Source of the DNA: an uncultured Lentisphaeria bacterium | GTDB lineage: Bacteria; Verrucomicrobiota; Lentisphaeria; Victivallales; Victivallaceae | NCBI GenBank assembly: GCA_903831825.1 | Contig: CAIKZE010000060.1 | Coordinates: 1-56,164, forward strand | Length of the DNA: 56,164 bases | Direction of reading: 5' to 3' | Shown here: positions 42,101 through 50,231 of the stretch, one piece after another | How positions within the stretch are numbered: position 1 is the stretch's first letter | How the letters are laid out: every line of letters begins with the position of its first letter | Made by a program: the position numbers and the translations under genes | Notes under the pieces: generated by a model | Databases searched by the model: none | Told to the model about the DNA's origin: nothing | The model's input: the letters and a program-made list of their open reading frames with translations, nothing else

Positions 42101-42474
42101 ATCTTCCCTGCCGGCTGCCGGTACGGGTCGCGAATATGAATCAGAACTGGACTTTCGCTTATTTTGATCTTGACCGGAAAGAATGGTTTCCGAGCGCAGT
42201 TGATCAGGTTATAAGCAAGGGATATTTCACTCTTGACACACGCCTGGGGAATCACCGCATCTTTGCCGGTCATCCCGTTGTTGCCGACAATAAGGATCTG
42301 CGTATTCTGGCATTCAGCGACGGCAAAACAAAAATTCATGCCAGCGTTAATAATGTCGGAGATGCGGCGGTAGATGCCGTTGTCCGTTTGAATCCCGCAC
42401 TGAATAAAGCCGCTCCGGTAAAAATTCATCTGGGAAGCGGAGAAGTCAAAGAAATTGATTTCAATTTAAATTAG
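39106..42474 (+). CDS. Large secreted protein, amidotransferase-like plus degenerate PHP-like domain (copy 2)
   Basis: 1122 residues, paralogue of the preceding gene with the same order of parts. Residues 1-21 are a signal peptide (TLCVLMVFAASMLSAAE). Residues about 30-295 are amidotransferase-like (RILICDAYFDLLN, FVKAGGGVFFFCSH, HPVTEGVKGIWY). Residues about 335-438 are PHP-like (GLHSTLSDGKATPEALIA, then CAMPGLDYSDNTGDRWVVFG). It keeps one His (H339) of the HxH pair, so it is less degenerate than copy 1. The rest is beta-rich. It starts 13 bases after copy 1 (AAAGGAAATTG as ribosome-binding site) and ends 10 bases before the next gene, so all three are one transcript. The two copies are diverged, which suggests separate roles. 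Confidence 0.7.
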   Translation: MKLIKTLCVLMVFAASMLSAAEPVQKPPLDLKGIRILICDAYFDLLNIPAVLKLKAAGAEVRGGNLSELTWDTAKQYHIIIAVDEPPLKNKLGAEGPPQVLEKFVKAGGGVFFFCSHTSAKNDINQYLKPFGAELLRELVEDPQQTFQTPTGFRLVYAYSGNIATGHPVTEGVKGIWYNAQVDLFHTSAIEVSGDWKILVSGEATAKSASVGNLNEEHLRKAGKFQSSPPILAAREFGLGTVLLTGISPMEAFDGQGLPAYQSILMEKGDGMRKSDFGRLYENALTWMAKHAGEAKGLGEGELKPVVNNWVDARAIDWDKDVLAGQKCTKPAKGVIGLHSTLSDGKATPEALIARAKAAGLQWVAFTEKFEVLAAGQWKPSEINSPGYEAAERLNTLSPVKWEILRKICREASTDEFCAMPGLDYSDNTGDRWVVFGDFNWPPEKVFSPDKTKIIDPQWWFNIGTVPNGPYNAGKNHLRPWDCSLYNRWPVRTTIDGKQTDDARSAFRYVQGNQDDPFPMAVDMVFDENQLAGAAGRMCNYLTIDKPKDLTKLLKNYMYYGSWMGFVSDGPVVTDWRCYNGSRGTGGKWYLASTEKYRIKLGVHSDEAITDIKIYDGPQLFLRFCPGKQDVSITFDVPHDKQRTLFAEITDAKGRIAVTGGHFSRDMLNFRFMCGDRGNSICDAIQVDAAGPYLMGPTAPYQRKMTPFGAAAGYGMRHFNILPPRFDGGMRQIAMHIIPNIKISGFSLNPPGSTLEARDEIPVCSRDGILQEDTITGYFPGRADAWSPKLEPVDIKDVKISYRYLDITARAGDPGVILFEGKVRFEKPAKLESLAVFSVCHAGSQGDGNQYMIATPDRTVAGINSSVPFSASAPVIPGSYVVAFPSLWGSTGAMALDDGYIAGVYAVLPSVRLDLSLANMPRNMKAGEEINYRMVLMHGPPNEAANTSGWEDFAKSMGFNGKPAYEVKDVKVGKVTGTRFLLELEPDDGGFVGTVTGANLPCRLPVRVANMNQNWTFAYFDLDRKEWFPSAVDQVISKGYFTLDTRLGNHRIFAGHPVVADNKDLRILAFSDGKTKIHASVNNVGDAAVDAVVRLNPALNKAAPVKIHLGSGEVKEIDFNLN

Positions 42475-42484
42475 GGGGAATAAG

Positions 42485-44749
42485 ATGAAACAAGTATTTG
42501 CCGCATTGTTTTTTGTTTGCTTCGTCGCTCACGCGGAAGAAGCGAATAAAAATCCGGAAACTCCGGCGAGAAACACAACCCCGCCCATGATGACGAGCAC
42601 GGTGAATGCTCACTCATTGTCAGAATACGGCCCCTGTAAAAGTGTGAAAGAAGCCCAGGAAACGCTCAAGAAAGCCATGACGGCGATGACCGCTTCCGGC
42701 GGCGGCATATTGCTCATTCCAAATGACGCGCCCGCAACTTTCAAGCCGGTAAATTCGTCTCAGATCAAGCCAGGCAAGCCTGGAATCACTATCTATGATT
42801 ACCGGCAGGGGGTCGAAAAAAAGTATGTTCCAGGGATTGGGAAAGCCAGCGTCAACCCTTGGAGCGGATACGATTCCAGTGGGATTTCACGTGTTTTGAA
42901 GGAAAACCTTTCCTGGCAGAATTGTTTTGCAACCAATCATATTGTTTCGGAATATCTCGGAGGCGCTTCATCTTATATGGATTATCTCTCCAATGACGTC
43001 GCAGCCGGAACAGACCAGAAGTTTTTCATTCCATCGATCCGCGGTCTTTTTGCCGGCCAGACCCTGGCGGTCACCGGCCAGGCAAAGTCATATAGCGGCA
43101 AAACTGAATGGATCACGGTGAAAAAACTCGGCCTTGAGAAGAACCTTCCTTTTTTTACCGCCGATGTCAAAAATTCTCATCCGAAAGGCGCGATTGTCTA
43201 TAATAAAAATGTGGTCAACGGTTTCACGATTGATGATGTAAGCAACTGCGACAATCAGTCCATGTCGCTGATCGTGAACCGGCGGACTTACGGGGTCGGG
43301 GATTCCTTCGCGGTGGCGGCATCGCTGGAATACCAGGGCGGCTTCATGTCCGGGGCAGGAGACGAGGGTGGAGTTGTCTATGCGGCGGAAGTAGTGCATG
43401 ACCTGGCCTCTTTCGACGGTATTGTCGAGAAGTGGAATCCCGAAACCAATGAGCTTACCTACAAGGCCGGTTCCAAAAACCCGCAGAAGATCGGCACCTC
43501 ACGACCCATACTCAACCTGAATCCCGGAAAAGCGATCAAGTCGGGGAAAATAATGATCGTTCCTCCGGGCTATAAATTCATGCGCGAGAAAGCCAAAACG
43601 ATCAACATGAATACGAGCGTAATCATTGGCGACAAGAATGTGAAATGGGATGAAAGCGTGATCGGACGCTTTATCGCAATCGATGATCCCGGCGAGTATT
43701 ATGCGGAGAACGAATCAGGTGCGTACTCCAGCGGACCCACCGGCAAAAAAGTCTATCGCTGGTGGCCGATTACGGGACTCGAGCAGGGACCTGACGGAAT
43801 CACCTATCTTTTTGTGTCAAGAGTCTGGTGGGGTACCGAGAGAAATGCGGGGCCGACTCTTTTTAACTGGGACAACTATACTATTTCCGATACTCATGTC
43901 AAACCGATGTCCTACTTGATCGTGCCTGGAGCCTTGGCGAGTGATGTCCGCAACGGTATTTCCGGCAATACTCCCGGCAGCATGGGAATTGCCAGGGAGG
44001 ATGAAGGTCGGACGCTTGTTCTCGCCCTTTCAGGCCAAAATGCCGCGGACTTCGCGGCTGACGATCCGATAATTCAGCCTCCTGACCCGGACGTCTGGGT
44101 TCCGACAGGATTCCGGGTACGGCATTTCAATGCTTTTCCCGGCATGATGAAGGGTTCAGCTTTTTCCGCGATCAACAATGGGAAAGTTCAGGTCGGAAAT
44201 GCACTGGATGTTCAAAGCCCCGGTGGGAAATTGGAGGAGGTAATGGCCGCACAGAAGGACAAAAGACCGGCTTTTGAAAGTGCGGTATCTGTTTACGCTT
44301 CCACTGAGGATGCATTCCGCATCCGCGGCCCTGTGAAAAACACCGCTTTTGATCTCTGGCAGTATGACGGGAATCCGAAGAAAATCAGTTGGAGGCCGAT
44401 TTCCGGCGCTCCGTCTACCCTTCATGCCGATCCCAAGAGCGGCAATTTCATGTTTGTCGGAGGCGATATTGACTTGTCTGGTCATTGCGCCGTCAGGCAG
44501 AATGGCATCTCCGGGTCCCAGGTTCCAGCCAGAAATCTGCGCGGAATCAACGTGCCTGTCGCGAACGCCATGACCAAACTGGAAGTTAAATTTGCGGTCG
44601 CCGAACCGGACGGCGATTACTCGCTGAACGTTCAGCCGAACTGGAATACGAATGACTGGGTGACATCCAAGAAAACAGGCGGGTTCACGGTTGAGTTTTC
44701 GTCACCGGCTCCGGCTAATGCCAAAATTGATTGGCAGTTGATAAGATGA
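42485..44749 (+). CDS. Secreted beta-helix-like protein (copy 1)
   Basis: A 754-residue protein with a signal peptide (MKQVFAALFFVCFVAHA). The segment VKEAQETLKKAMTAMTASGG, then GGILLIPNDAP, matches the N-terminal pattern of pectate-lyase-3-type right-handed beta-helix proteins. Shared blocks with the gene at 53269 include SNCDNQSM, RRTYGVGDSF, TSRPILNLNP, VIGRFIAIDDPGE, VPGALASDV and INNGKV. The last about 100 residues (DPKSGNF to KIDWQLIR) form a small beta-domain resembling tips of tail-fibre or viral attachment proteins. No catalytic site is recognised; lyase or binding functions are both possible. GGGGG precedes the start. Confidence 0.7.
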   Translation: MKQVFAALFFVCFVAHAEEANKNPETPARNTTPPMMTSTVNAHSLSEYGPCKSVKEAQETLKKAMTAMTASGGGILLIPNDAPATFKPVNSSQIKPGKPGITIYDYRQGVEKKYVPGIGKASVNPWSGYDSSGISRVLKENLSWQNCFATNHIVSEYLGGASSYMDYLSNDVAAGTDQKFFIPSIRGLFAGQTLAVTGQAKSYSGKTEWITVKKLGLEKNLPFFTADVKNSHPKGAIVYNKNVVNGFTIDDVSNCDNQSMSLIVNRRTYGVGDSFAVAASLEYQGGFMSGAGDEGGVVYAAEVVHDLASFDGIVEKWNPETNELTYKAGSKNPQKIGTSRPILNLNPGKAIKSGKIMIVPPGYKFMREKAKTINMNTSVIIGDKNVKWDESVIGRFIAIDDPGEYYAENESGAYSSGPTGKKVYRWWPITGLEQGPDGITYLFVSRVWWGTERNAGPTLFNWDNYTISDTHVKPMSYLIVPGALASDVRNGISGNTPGSMGIAREDEGRTLVLALSGQNAADFAADDPIIQPPDPDVWVPTGFRVRHFNAFPGMMKGSAFSAINNGKVQVGNALDVQSPGGKLEEVMAAQKDKRPAFESAVSVYASTEDAFRIRGPVKNTAFDLWQYDGNPKKISWRPISGAPSTLHADPKSGNFMFVGGDIDLSGHCAVRQNGISGSQVPARNLRGINVPVANAMTKLEVKFAVAEPDGDYSLNVQPNWNTNDWVTSKKTGGFTVEFSSPAPANAKIDWQLIR

Positions 44750-44810
44750 TAAATCAGGGATTTGCGATTGGCCCGGTTGAGTGTAAAAACCAAAGGGAAA
44801 TAATATAAAG

Positions 44811-45911
44811 ATGCAAGCATCGTTACAAAAAAAGAAAATTACCGGATATGTTCGGCTGACCGTGATGGCGGCCGCGTGGTTCGCTGCCGTTTCGACGGCA
44901 ATTGCGGACTCGCCGGCGCCAAAGGACGGCATCGATCTGATGACTTTGAATCAGGGCATTAACAAGTCCGGCAAACTTCGCCCAACAAACATTGATCACA
45001 GCACCGACAATGAATTCCTGGATTTCTCGCGGGCATTCGTGAAAAAGGATGAGAAATGGATTTTCACGATTCCCGCGGAAGACTCGCCGGCAAAATATCA
45101 TTATGTCGGTTTCGGGCCGTTTCCTGTTCAACCGCTGCACCGCTATTCCCTGATAATGGAATCAGCCAATTTGTCTGCAAACTTCACCAATATTGTTTCC
45201 ATCACTTTTTTGAAAGGGGACACCCCCATCCATTTCAATTGTCTTGGCCCCAAGGAAAATAATGACTTCGGAACTCCGCCGGATGCGGATCGGGTCGTTT
45301 TGTGGTTTGGCGTCAGCGCCTTGACTGACAAGTTGACGCCCGGACCCGCAGTTGAACTAAAATCGCTGAAAGTCGTTGAGCGGGGGCCGCTGAACGGAAT
45401 CCCCGGATTGACGGAGGCGCGGCCCGGCGAAAACCTGCTCCCGGTTTCCGACTTCGAGAATGAGTCCCTGGGGGAATTTGTCAATCGGAAGTATTTCTAT
45501 CCCGGAAACGGCATTGACGCGAAAAAGAACAAAAATGTATTTGCCGAAATCGTGTCGGATGGAGCCAGCAAATGCCTGCATATCGTCACAGGAAAGGGCA
45601 GTTACGTTTATCCGTATTTTGTCTCACGCAAGGCGAATCTGAATAACTGCACGCTGGTTTTGACCTGCCGGGTAAAGGGGAAAGGGAAAGTCATGCCGGG
45701 CATTTGGTGGTGGCTTAAAGGGGTTAAAAGCGCCTGGTCATATTATCATGAGTTCTCCTATGAACTGACGGATACTTGGCAGCCTGTGTGCATCTGGCGG
45801 GCCTGCGTGGTCGACACAGACTTTGCGGCGGTCGATCTGTTTTCGTCGGATTCGGATTACATGGTGGATGACCTGTCATTAATCATCATCCGTCCTGTAG
45901 TGGAGAAATAG
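44811..45911 (+). CDS. Secreted protein with carbohydrate-binding-like module
   Basis: A 366-residue protein. After a signal peptide (RLTVMAAAWFAAVSTAIA), residues about 60-200 form a beta-rich module (YHYVGFGPFPVQPLHRYSLI). Residues about 210-360 form a second module that starts NLLPVSDFENESLGEF and ends with DYMVDDLSLIII, the usual beginning and end of a galactose-binding-like/CBM-type jelly-roll. No catalytic motif is seen. Its role is probably attachment to a glycan or presentation of it to the other secreted proteins of the operon. Assignment to a specific CBM family is not possible by eye. Confidence 0.65.
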   Translation: MQASLQKKKITGYVRLTVMAAAWFAAVSTAIADSPAPKDGIDLMTLNQGINKSGKLRPTNIDHSTDNEFLDFSRAFVKKDEKWIFTIPAEDSPAKYHYVGFGPFPVQPLHRYSLIMESANLSANFTNIVSITFLKGDTPIHFNCLGPKENNDFGTPPDADRVVLWFGVSALTDKLTPGPAVELKSLKVVERGPLNGIPGLTEARPGENLLPVSDFENESLGEFVNRKYFYPGNGIDAKKNKNVFAEIVSDGASKCLHIVTGKGSYVYPYFVSRKANLNNCTLVLTCRVKGKGKVMPGIWWWLKGVKSAWSYYHEFSYELTDTWQPVCIWRACVVDTDFAAVDLFSSDSDYMVDDLSLIIIRPVVEK

Positions 45912-45998
45912 ATTTTCATTTAAATCGGGTTTTCGAATAAATTTTTATAAAAACAAAGAAAAGGCCAACTTCATATGGCTGGATCAGGAGTAAATTTT

Positions 45999-47933
45999 AT
46001 GGATTTGAAATTTAATTGTTACCATTACGACATCGGTCGCGGCGCATATCTGAAGCCTGAGATTTTCAAGAAGGCGATGCGGCTTGCCGCGGATTCCGGG
46101 TTTACTCATTTTTTGCCTTACCTTGAGAATATGATCAAACTTCCGGCAATGGAGAAGGCGTGTCCGGAATGTGCTTACACCCCCGAACAATGGCGTGACT
46201 TTGATAAAGCCGCGGCGGAATACGGCATTGAGCTTATCCCGCATTTCAACGTCATAGGGCATACGACGCAGATATGCAAAGTTTATCCTGAACTCGCCGG
46301 TGAAAAAGACGGTTTTGAAATGGATGTCACTTCAAAAGTCGCAAGGGACTGGACAATAAAATGCCTGAAGGAATATTGTTCTTTCTCCAAAGGGGAATAC
46401 TTCCTGATCGGCGCTGACGAGTGGCAGGCGCCAAATCATCTCCTGGCGCGCGATGATTTCAACGTCGCCAAGGTTTGGACCGACCAGGTTAATCTCGCCG
46501 TTGAATATCTGGTATCGCAGAAACGGATTCCGATTGTGTGGCATGACATGCTGATGCATTATCCGGAGGCCATGAAGCTGCTGTCGAAGGATGCGGTTAT
46601 TGCATTCTGGTTCTACGACGAAGATGCCGACTATGCGGTGCTGGACACCTTCAAAAGACTCGGCTTCCGGGTCATCATGGCATCGGGATTGTGCTCGGCG
46701 CTTCTGACAACACGCAGGATGAAGGCGGTCGAGTCTTCCATTGAATCGATGAAGCGCCACCATGTTGACATGTTCATGATGACATCATGGGAGAGTGCAT
46801 GCTGGGAGAGGGAAACGGTCGATATTCCCCTGGTGGGCATGATCCTTAAGAATGAAAAACTGCCAATGCAAATTGTTGAAGCCGCATCGATTTTCGAGCT
46901 GATGACCCGCAATCCGGATTCCGTGCAGACTTCCGATTATACCAAGAAAATCAAAGAGCTTCTGAAGGACGGGGCCTGGAAGAAATATCCTGAATTTCAT
47001 GCTTTCATCGAAAACATGGTCAACCGCAATTACAAGGCGGTACTGGAGTCCTTTGAAAAGTACCATTTCAGCGAGGGGCCTATTTTCAATCGGATCAAGG
47101 CGTTGCAGGATGCCAGGCCCGCGGTTGCACCGCCGGCTCCATCGCCTGTTCCAACTCGTGCAGGGAAGGATTCTTTTGAGTTGATTGTGGAGAAGGATCC
47201 GCGGAAAGGCGAATGCATCAGGTTTGTAAACCATGGCGAATCCTTTGAAGTCTATCCCCGGTTCGGGGGAGTTCTTCAGAACTGGTGTTCGGGCAAAGAA
47301 ATAATTATTCCTGAAAGCCTTGAGGCAAGATTAAAGGCGGGAAACATGTTCGAGAAAGGCGGATACCGGAGCTATTCATCGATTGGCGGGCTCAGGCCGA
47401 TCTGGGCGCTGGGTACGCATCACAACCCGTGCATACTCTGGAATTTTCCGTTTGCCTGGAAAATCATTGCCGATTCGCCGGAAGTTAAAACGATCGAACT
47501 GACCAGAAGTTTATATCACGTTGACGTGACCTACCGGATCTCGATAAAAAAAGGAACGACAGGTTTTTCGTATTCTCTGAAGGCGGTGAACAAACTTGAT
47601 TTCACTTATGGCGCATTCAGTTTCAATCTGCCGTTGTCGTTCAACGTTTCTGAAATAAACAGCACCAGCCTCCTGTGGAACGATGATAAGCAGCTTCATA
47701 AACTGCCTTTCAGCGAGGTGAAAGCCTCGTTCTTCGTCGTGCCGTCAAGAAGATCAGTACAAGTGAAGAAGCAGAATTATCTGCTTTCAATTGATTGCGG
47801 CGAAGTCGGAGGTTCCGGTTTTTATGTTGACTGGTCGAGCACTTTCATGACGCCGGACCTTCACGGGATATACAAGCCCTTGAAGAAAGGCGCCGTCACC
47901 GAGACGCAATGGACTTTCAGCATCGACCGTTAA
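45999..47933 (+). CDS. GH20-like glycoside hydrolase, second copy
   Basis: A 644-residue protein without signal peptide. The N-terminal barrel has FNCYHYDIGRGAYL, FLPYLENMIKLP, HFNVIGHTTQI (80s) and the catalytic-pair segment FLIGADEW with D140-E141, matching the order in the other GH20-like enzyme of this locus. From about residue 400 a beta-rich domain follows (FELIVEKDP to TQWTFSIDR), similar in style to aldose-epimerase-like or GH-associated supersandwich domains. I prefer the ATG at 45999 (AGGAG eight bases upstream) to the one at 45975. It is only distantly similar to the first copy and may cut a different linkage. Confidence 0.68.
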   Translation: MDLKFNCYHYDIGRGAYLKPEIFKKAMRLAADSGFTHFLPYLENMIKLPAMEKACPECAYTPEQWRDFDKAAAEYGIELIPHFNVIGHTTQICKVYPELAGEKDGFEMDVTSKVARDWTIKCLKEYCSFSKGEYFLIGADEWQAPNHLLARDDFNVAKVWTDQVNLAVEYLVSQKRIPIVWHDMLMHYPEAMKLLSKDAVIAFWFYDEDADYAVLDTFKRLGFRVIMASGLCSALLTTRRMKAVESSIESMKRHHVDMFMMTSWESACWERETVDIPLVGMILKNEKLPMQIVEAASIFELMTRNPDSVQTSDYTKKIKELLKDGAWKKYPEFHAFIENMVNRNYKAVLESFEKYHFSEGPIFNRIKALQDARPAVAPPAPSPVPTRAGKDSFELIVEKDPRKGECIRFVNHGESFEVYPRFGGVLQNWCSGKEIIIPESLEARLKAGNMFEKGGYRSYSSIGGLRPIWALGTHHNPCILWNFPFAWKIIADSPEVKTIELTRSLYHVDVTYRISIKKGTTGFSYSLKAVNKLDFTYGAFSFNLPLSFNVSEINSTSLLWNDDKQLHKLPFSEVKASFFVVPSRRSVQVKKQNYLLSIDCGEVGGSGFYVDWSSTFMTPDLHGIYKPLKKGAVTETQWTFSIDR

Positions 47934-47965
47934 TTTTGCGATAAGACATAATAAGGAAAAGAAAT

Positions 47966-48967
47966 ATGACATATATATCAGAGACACCGATGAAGAAGAT
48001 TCCAGGCTATCCGCTGAAAATTGAGGCGGATGAAATAGACCGCAGATTCCGCGAAGTACTCGGGGAGTTCGAGAATCCTTCAGTTCCATTGAAACTCAAA
48101 GTCACCGAAGAAATCGAACTTAAGGGAGGGATTGTCAGGCAGCGGGTGGAATACGACGTGGATAAAGGGGAACGCGTTTCCGCCTATCAGCTCTTCAAGA
48201 AGGACCTTCCGCAAAATGCACCCGGGGTATTATCCATCCATGCCCACGGCGGAGAGAATATATTTCCTGTTGGAAAAGCGTACCACTGCCATCCGGTGAA
48301 GAATGATCCGGCTCAATACAGTTATCTTGCGGCTCTCGCCGGGTTCAGAGTCCTGGCTCCGGATTCACTGTGCTTCGGTGAAAGACAGGCCCAATGGGGT
48401 TACTCGACGAAATTCTTCGATGAGATTGCCGCGCATGAGGAGTTGGCCTGCCAGGGAAAAAGCCTGGCCTGGAAATCCGTATGGGACAATTCGCGTGCCT
48501 TGGAAGTGCTGGAGTCGTTCGGTTGCAAATCAATGGGCGCCATCGGCTGGTCCGGCGGGAGCACACAGGCATATATTCTCGCCTCTGTGAACAGGAAAGT
48601 CAAGGCATCTGCGTGTTTCTTCAGTTTTATGACACTGAAACACCAGTTTAATCAGTACCGTTGCTGTCATTGTCTTTATCATTATATTCCGGGAATGATG
48701 AAGGCCGGGATTGACTGGGATCAGGTCGTCTCCCTTATTCCTCCAAGAAAAATATTCCTGGGATGGGGCGCGCTTGACGCAGGCACGCCTGAAGTAATGT
48801 ACAGAAGTTTCATCAGCGCCATCGGGAAAAGATGCAAAAAGGAATCTTTTGATAAATGTGTTTATGTCCACGAGGAACCGACGAAAGGGCACGAGATTAC
48901 CATGCCGATGCTGCAAAGCGCATTGGACTTTTTAAAAGCAAACCTTAAGGTAATTTCCAAGAATTGA
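47966..48967 (+). CDS. Alpha/beta hydrolase, probable esterase
   Basis: A 333-residue alpha/beta-hydrolase fold protein of the acetyl-xylan-esterase/dienelactone-hydrolase type. The oxyanion region is SIHAHGGE (90-97), the nucleophile elbow is GWSGGS with S196, and likely acid and base are the Asp in GALDAG (about 273) and the His in KGHEIT (about 309). There is no signal peptide, so it would work in the cytoplasm. In the locus it probably removes acyl groups (for example acetyl) from imported sugars. AAGGAAAAG precedes the ATG. Confidence 0.82.
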   Translation: MTYISETPMKKIPGYPLKIEADEIDRRFREVLGEFENPSVPLKLKVTEEIELKGGIVRQRVEYDVDKGERVSAYQLFKKDLPQNAPGVLSIHAHGGENIFPVGKAYHCHPVKNDPAQYSYLAALAGFRVLAPDSLCFGERQAQWGYSTKFFDEIAAHEELACQGKSLAWKSVWDNSRALEVLESFGCKSMGAIGWSGGSTQAYILASVNRKVKASACFFSFMTLKHQFNQYRCCHCLYHYIPGMMKAGIDWDQVVSLIPPRKIFLGWGALDAGTPEVMYRSFISAIGKRCKKESFDKCVYVHEEPTKGHEITMPMLQSALDFLKANLKVISKN

Positions 48968-48975
48968 CAAATGAA

Positions 48976-50124
48976 ATGAAATTTTTAAAAAAAACAACTC
49001 AATACCAAATCCAAAAACATCTCCGTTTCGTTATTGGGATGGCAAGTCTCGGATTATATCCGTTGGCTGGACAAGCGCTTGGCGCGAATCCAGATCCGAA
49101 GACCGCCAAAGAGGATCCCGATGGGAAAACTCTATGGTATGACTGCAAAAATATGAAGATTGAGGGTAAAGGCTGGTCAGACACGGAAGCATGCTATGAC
49201 CGTCTTCCGCTGAAATCTAAAAGCGTGGCGCCTAAAATGGTATGGGATCTCAGTAAAGATAGTACTGGAATGTGTATCCGTTTCACGACTGACGCCAAGT
49301 CTATCAATGTTCGCTGGTCCCCAACGCTGAAAAACGGGGATGTGCCTTATGCGTTGCCGCATATGGCCGCTACGGCGGTAAGCGGAGTCGATCTGTATGC
49401 TAAATCCAAAAATGAAAAATGGCAGTTCAAAGGCAACGGACGTCCAACTGCCTCTGTGAGCAAGGCTTACTTCAACACGACCCCAGGTCAGGAACATCTG
49501 CTTTATTTGCCTCTCTACAATGGTGTCTCATTACTGGAAATTGGAATTCCGAAAGACCGGACTATCTCCCAGCCTGATGCAGCCGCGTTGAAAAAAGCGA
49601 TTGTCTTCTATGGCACTTCTGTTACACAGGGAGCCTGCGCTTCGCGTCCGGGCATGTCCTCCACGGCCATTACGGGACGCAAGCTTGACGCACCTGTCAT
49701 CAATCTGGGATTTTCGGGATCAGGCAAGATGGAGATTGAAATGGCGGCCTTGCTGTCGGAGCTGGATCCGTCAATATATGTCATCGACTGTCTCGGGAAC
49801 ATGACGCCGGAAATGCTCACGGAACGCGTCGAGCCGTTTGTGAAGACCCTGCGCACGAAACATCAGGATACCCCCATTGTGCTTGTTGAAGACGCCAGTC
49901 TTTATAACGTCACTCCGACAGTCAAAGGAAAGATTCTGCGTTCCATCTATGAAAAACTTGTCGCTCAAGGCATGGGAAACCTTTATTTTCTGCCGAATAA
50001 TAACATGCTGGGCGATGATGGAGAAGCAACGGTTGACGGAGCTCATCTGAATGATCTGGGAATGATGCGGCTGGCTGAAGTGTTTGCTTCTTTTCTTGCT
50101 CCAATCCTGCTCAAGCAAAAATAA
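48976..50124 (+). CDS. Secreted SGNH/GDSL-family esterase
   Basis: A 382-residue protein with an N-terminal leader (LRFVIGMASLGLYPLAGQALG). Residues about 50-200 are a beta-rich accessory domain and residues 207-380 the SGNH fold: block I FYGTSVTQG with S215, block II LGFSGSG (Gly), block III DCLGNM with N275, block V DGAHLNDLG with D354 and H357. All catalytic positions are present. The family removes acetyl or other esters from polysaccharides. The start is uncertain: the ATG at 48976 is used, while a TTG at 48964 overlaps the stop of the previous gene. Together with the cytoplasmic esterase it suggests an ester-decorated glycan. Confidence 0.85.
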   Translation: MKFLKKTTQYQIQKHLRFVIGMASLGLYPLAGQALGANPDPKTAKEDPDGKTLWYDCKNMKIEGKGWSDTEACYDRLPLKSKSVAPKMVWDLSKDSTGMCIRFTTDAKSINVRWSPTLKNGDVPYALPHMAATAVSGVDLYAKSKNEKWQFKGNGRPTASVSKAYFNTTPGQEHLLYLPLYNGVSLLEIGIPKDRTISQPDAAALKKAIVFYGTSVTQGACASRPGMSSTAITGRKLDAPVINLGFSGSGKMEIEMAALLSELDPSIYVIDCLGNMTPEMLTERVEPFVKTLRTKHQDTPIVLVEDASLYNVTPTVKGKILRSIYEKLVAQGMGNLYFLPNNNMLGDDGEATVDGAHLNDLGMMRLAEVFASFLAPILLKQK

Positions 50125-50231
50125 GATAGATAAAAAATGGAAAATTACCTTGATTGAAATCATGAATTTAAAATAAAAAGAATCTTTAACCGAACCTGAA
50201 ATAAATATTATAGAAAGAAGAGACAAGTAAA

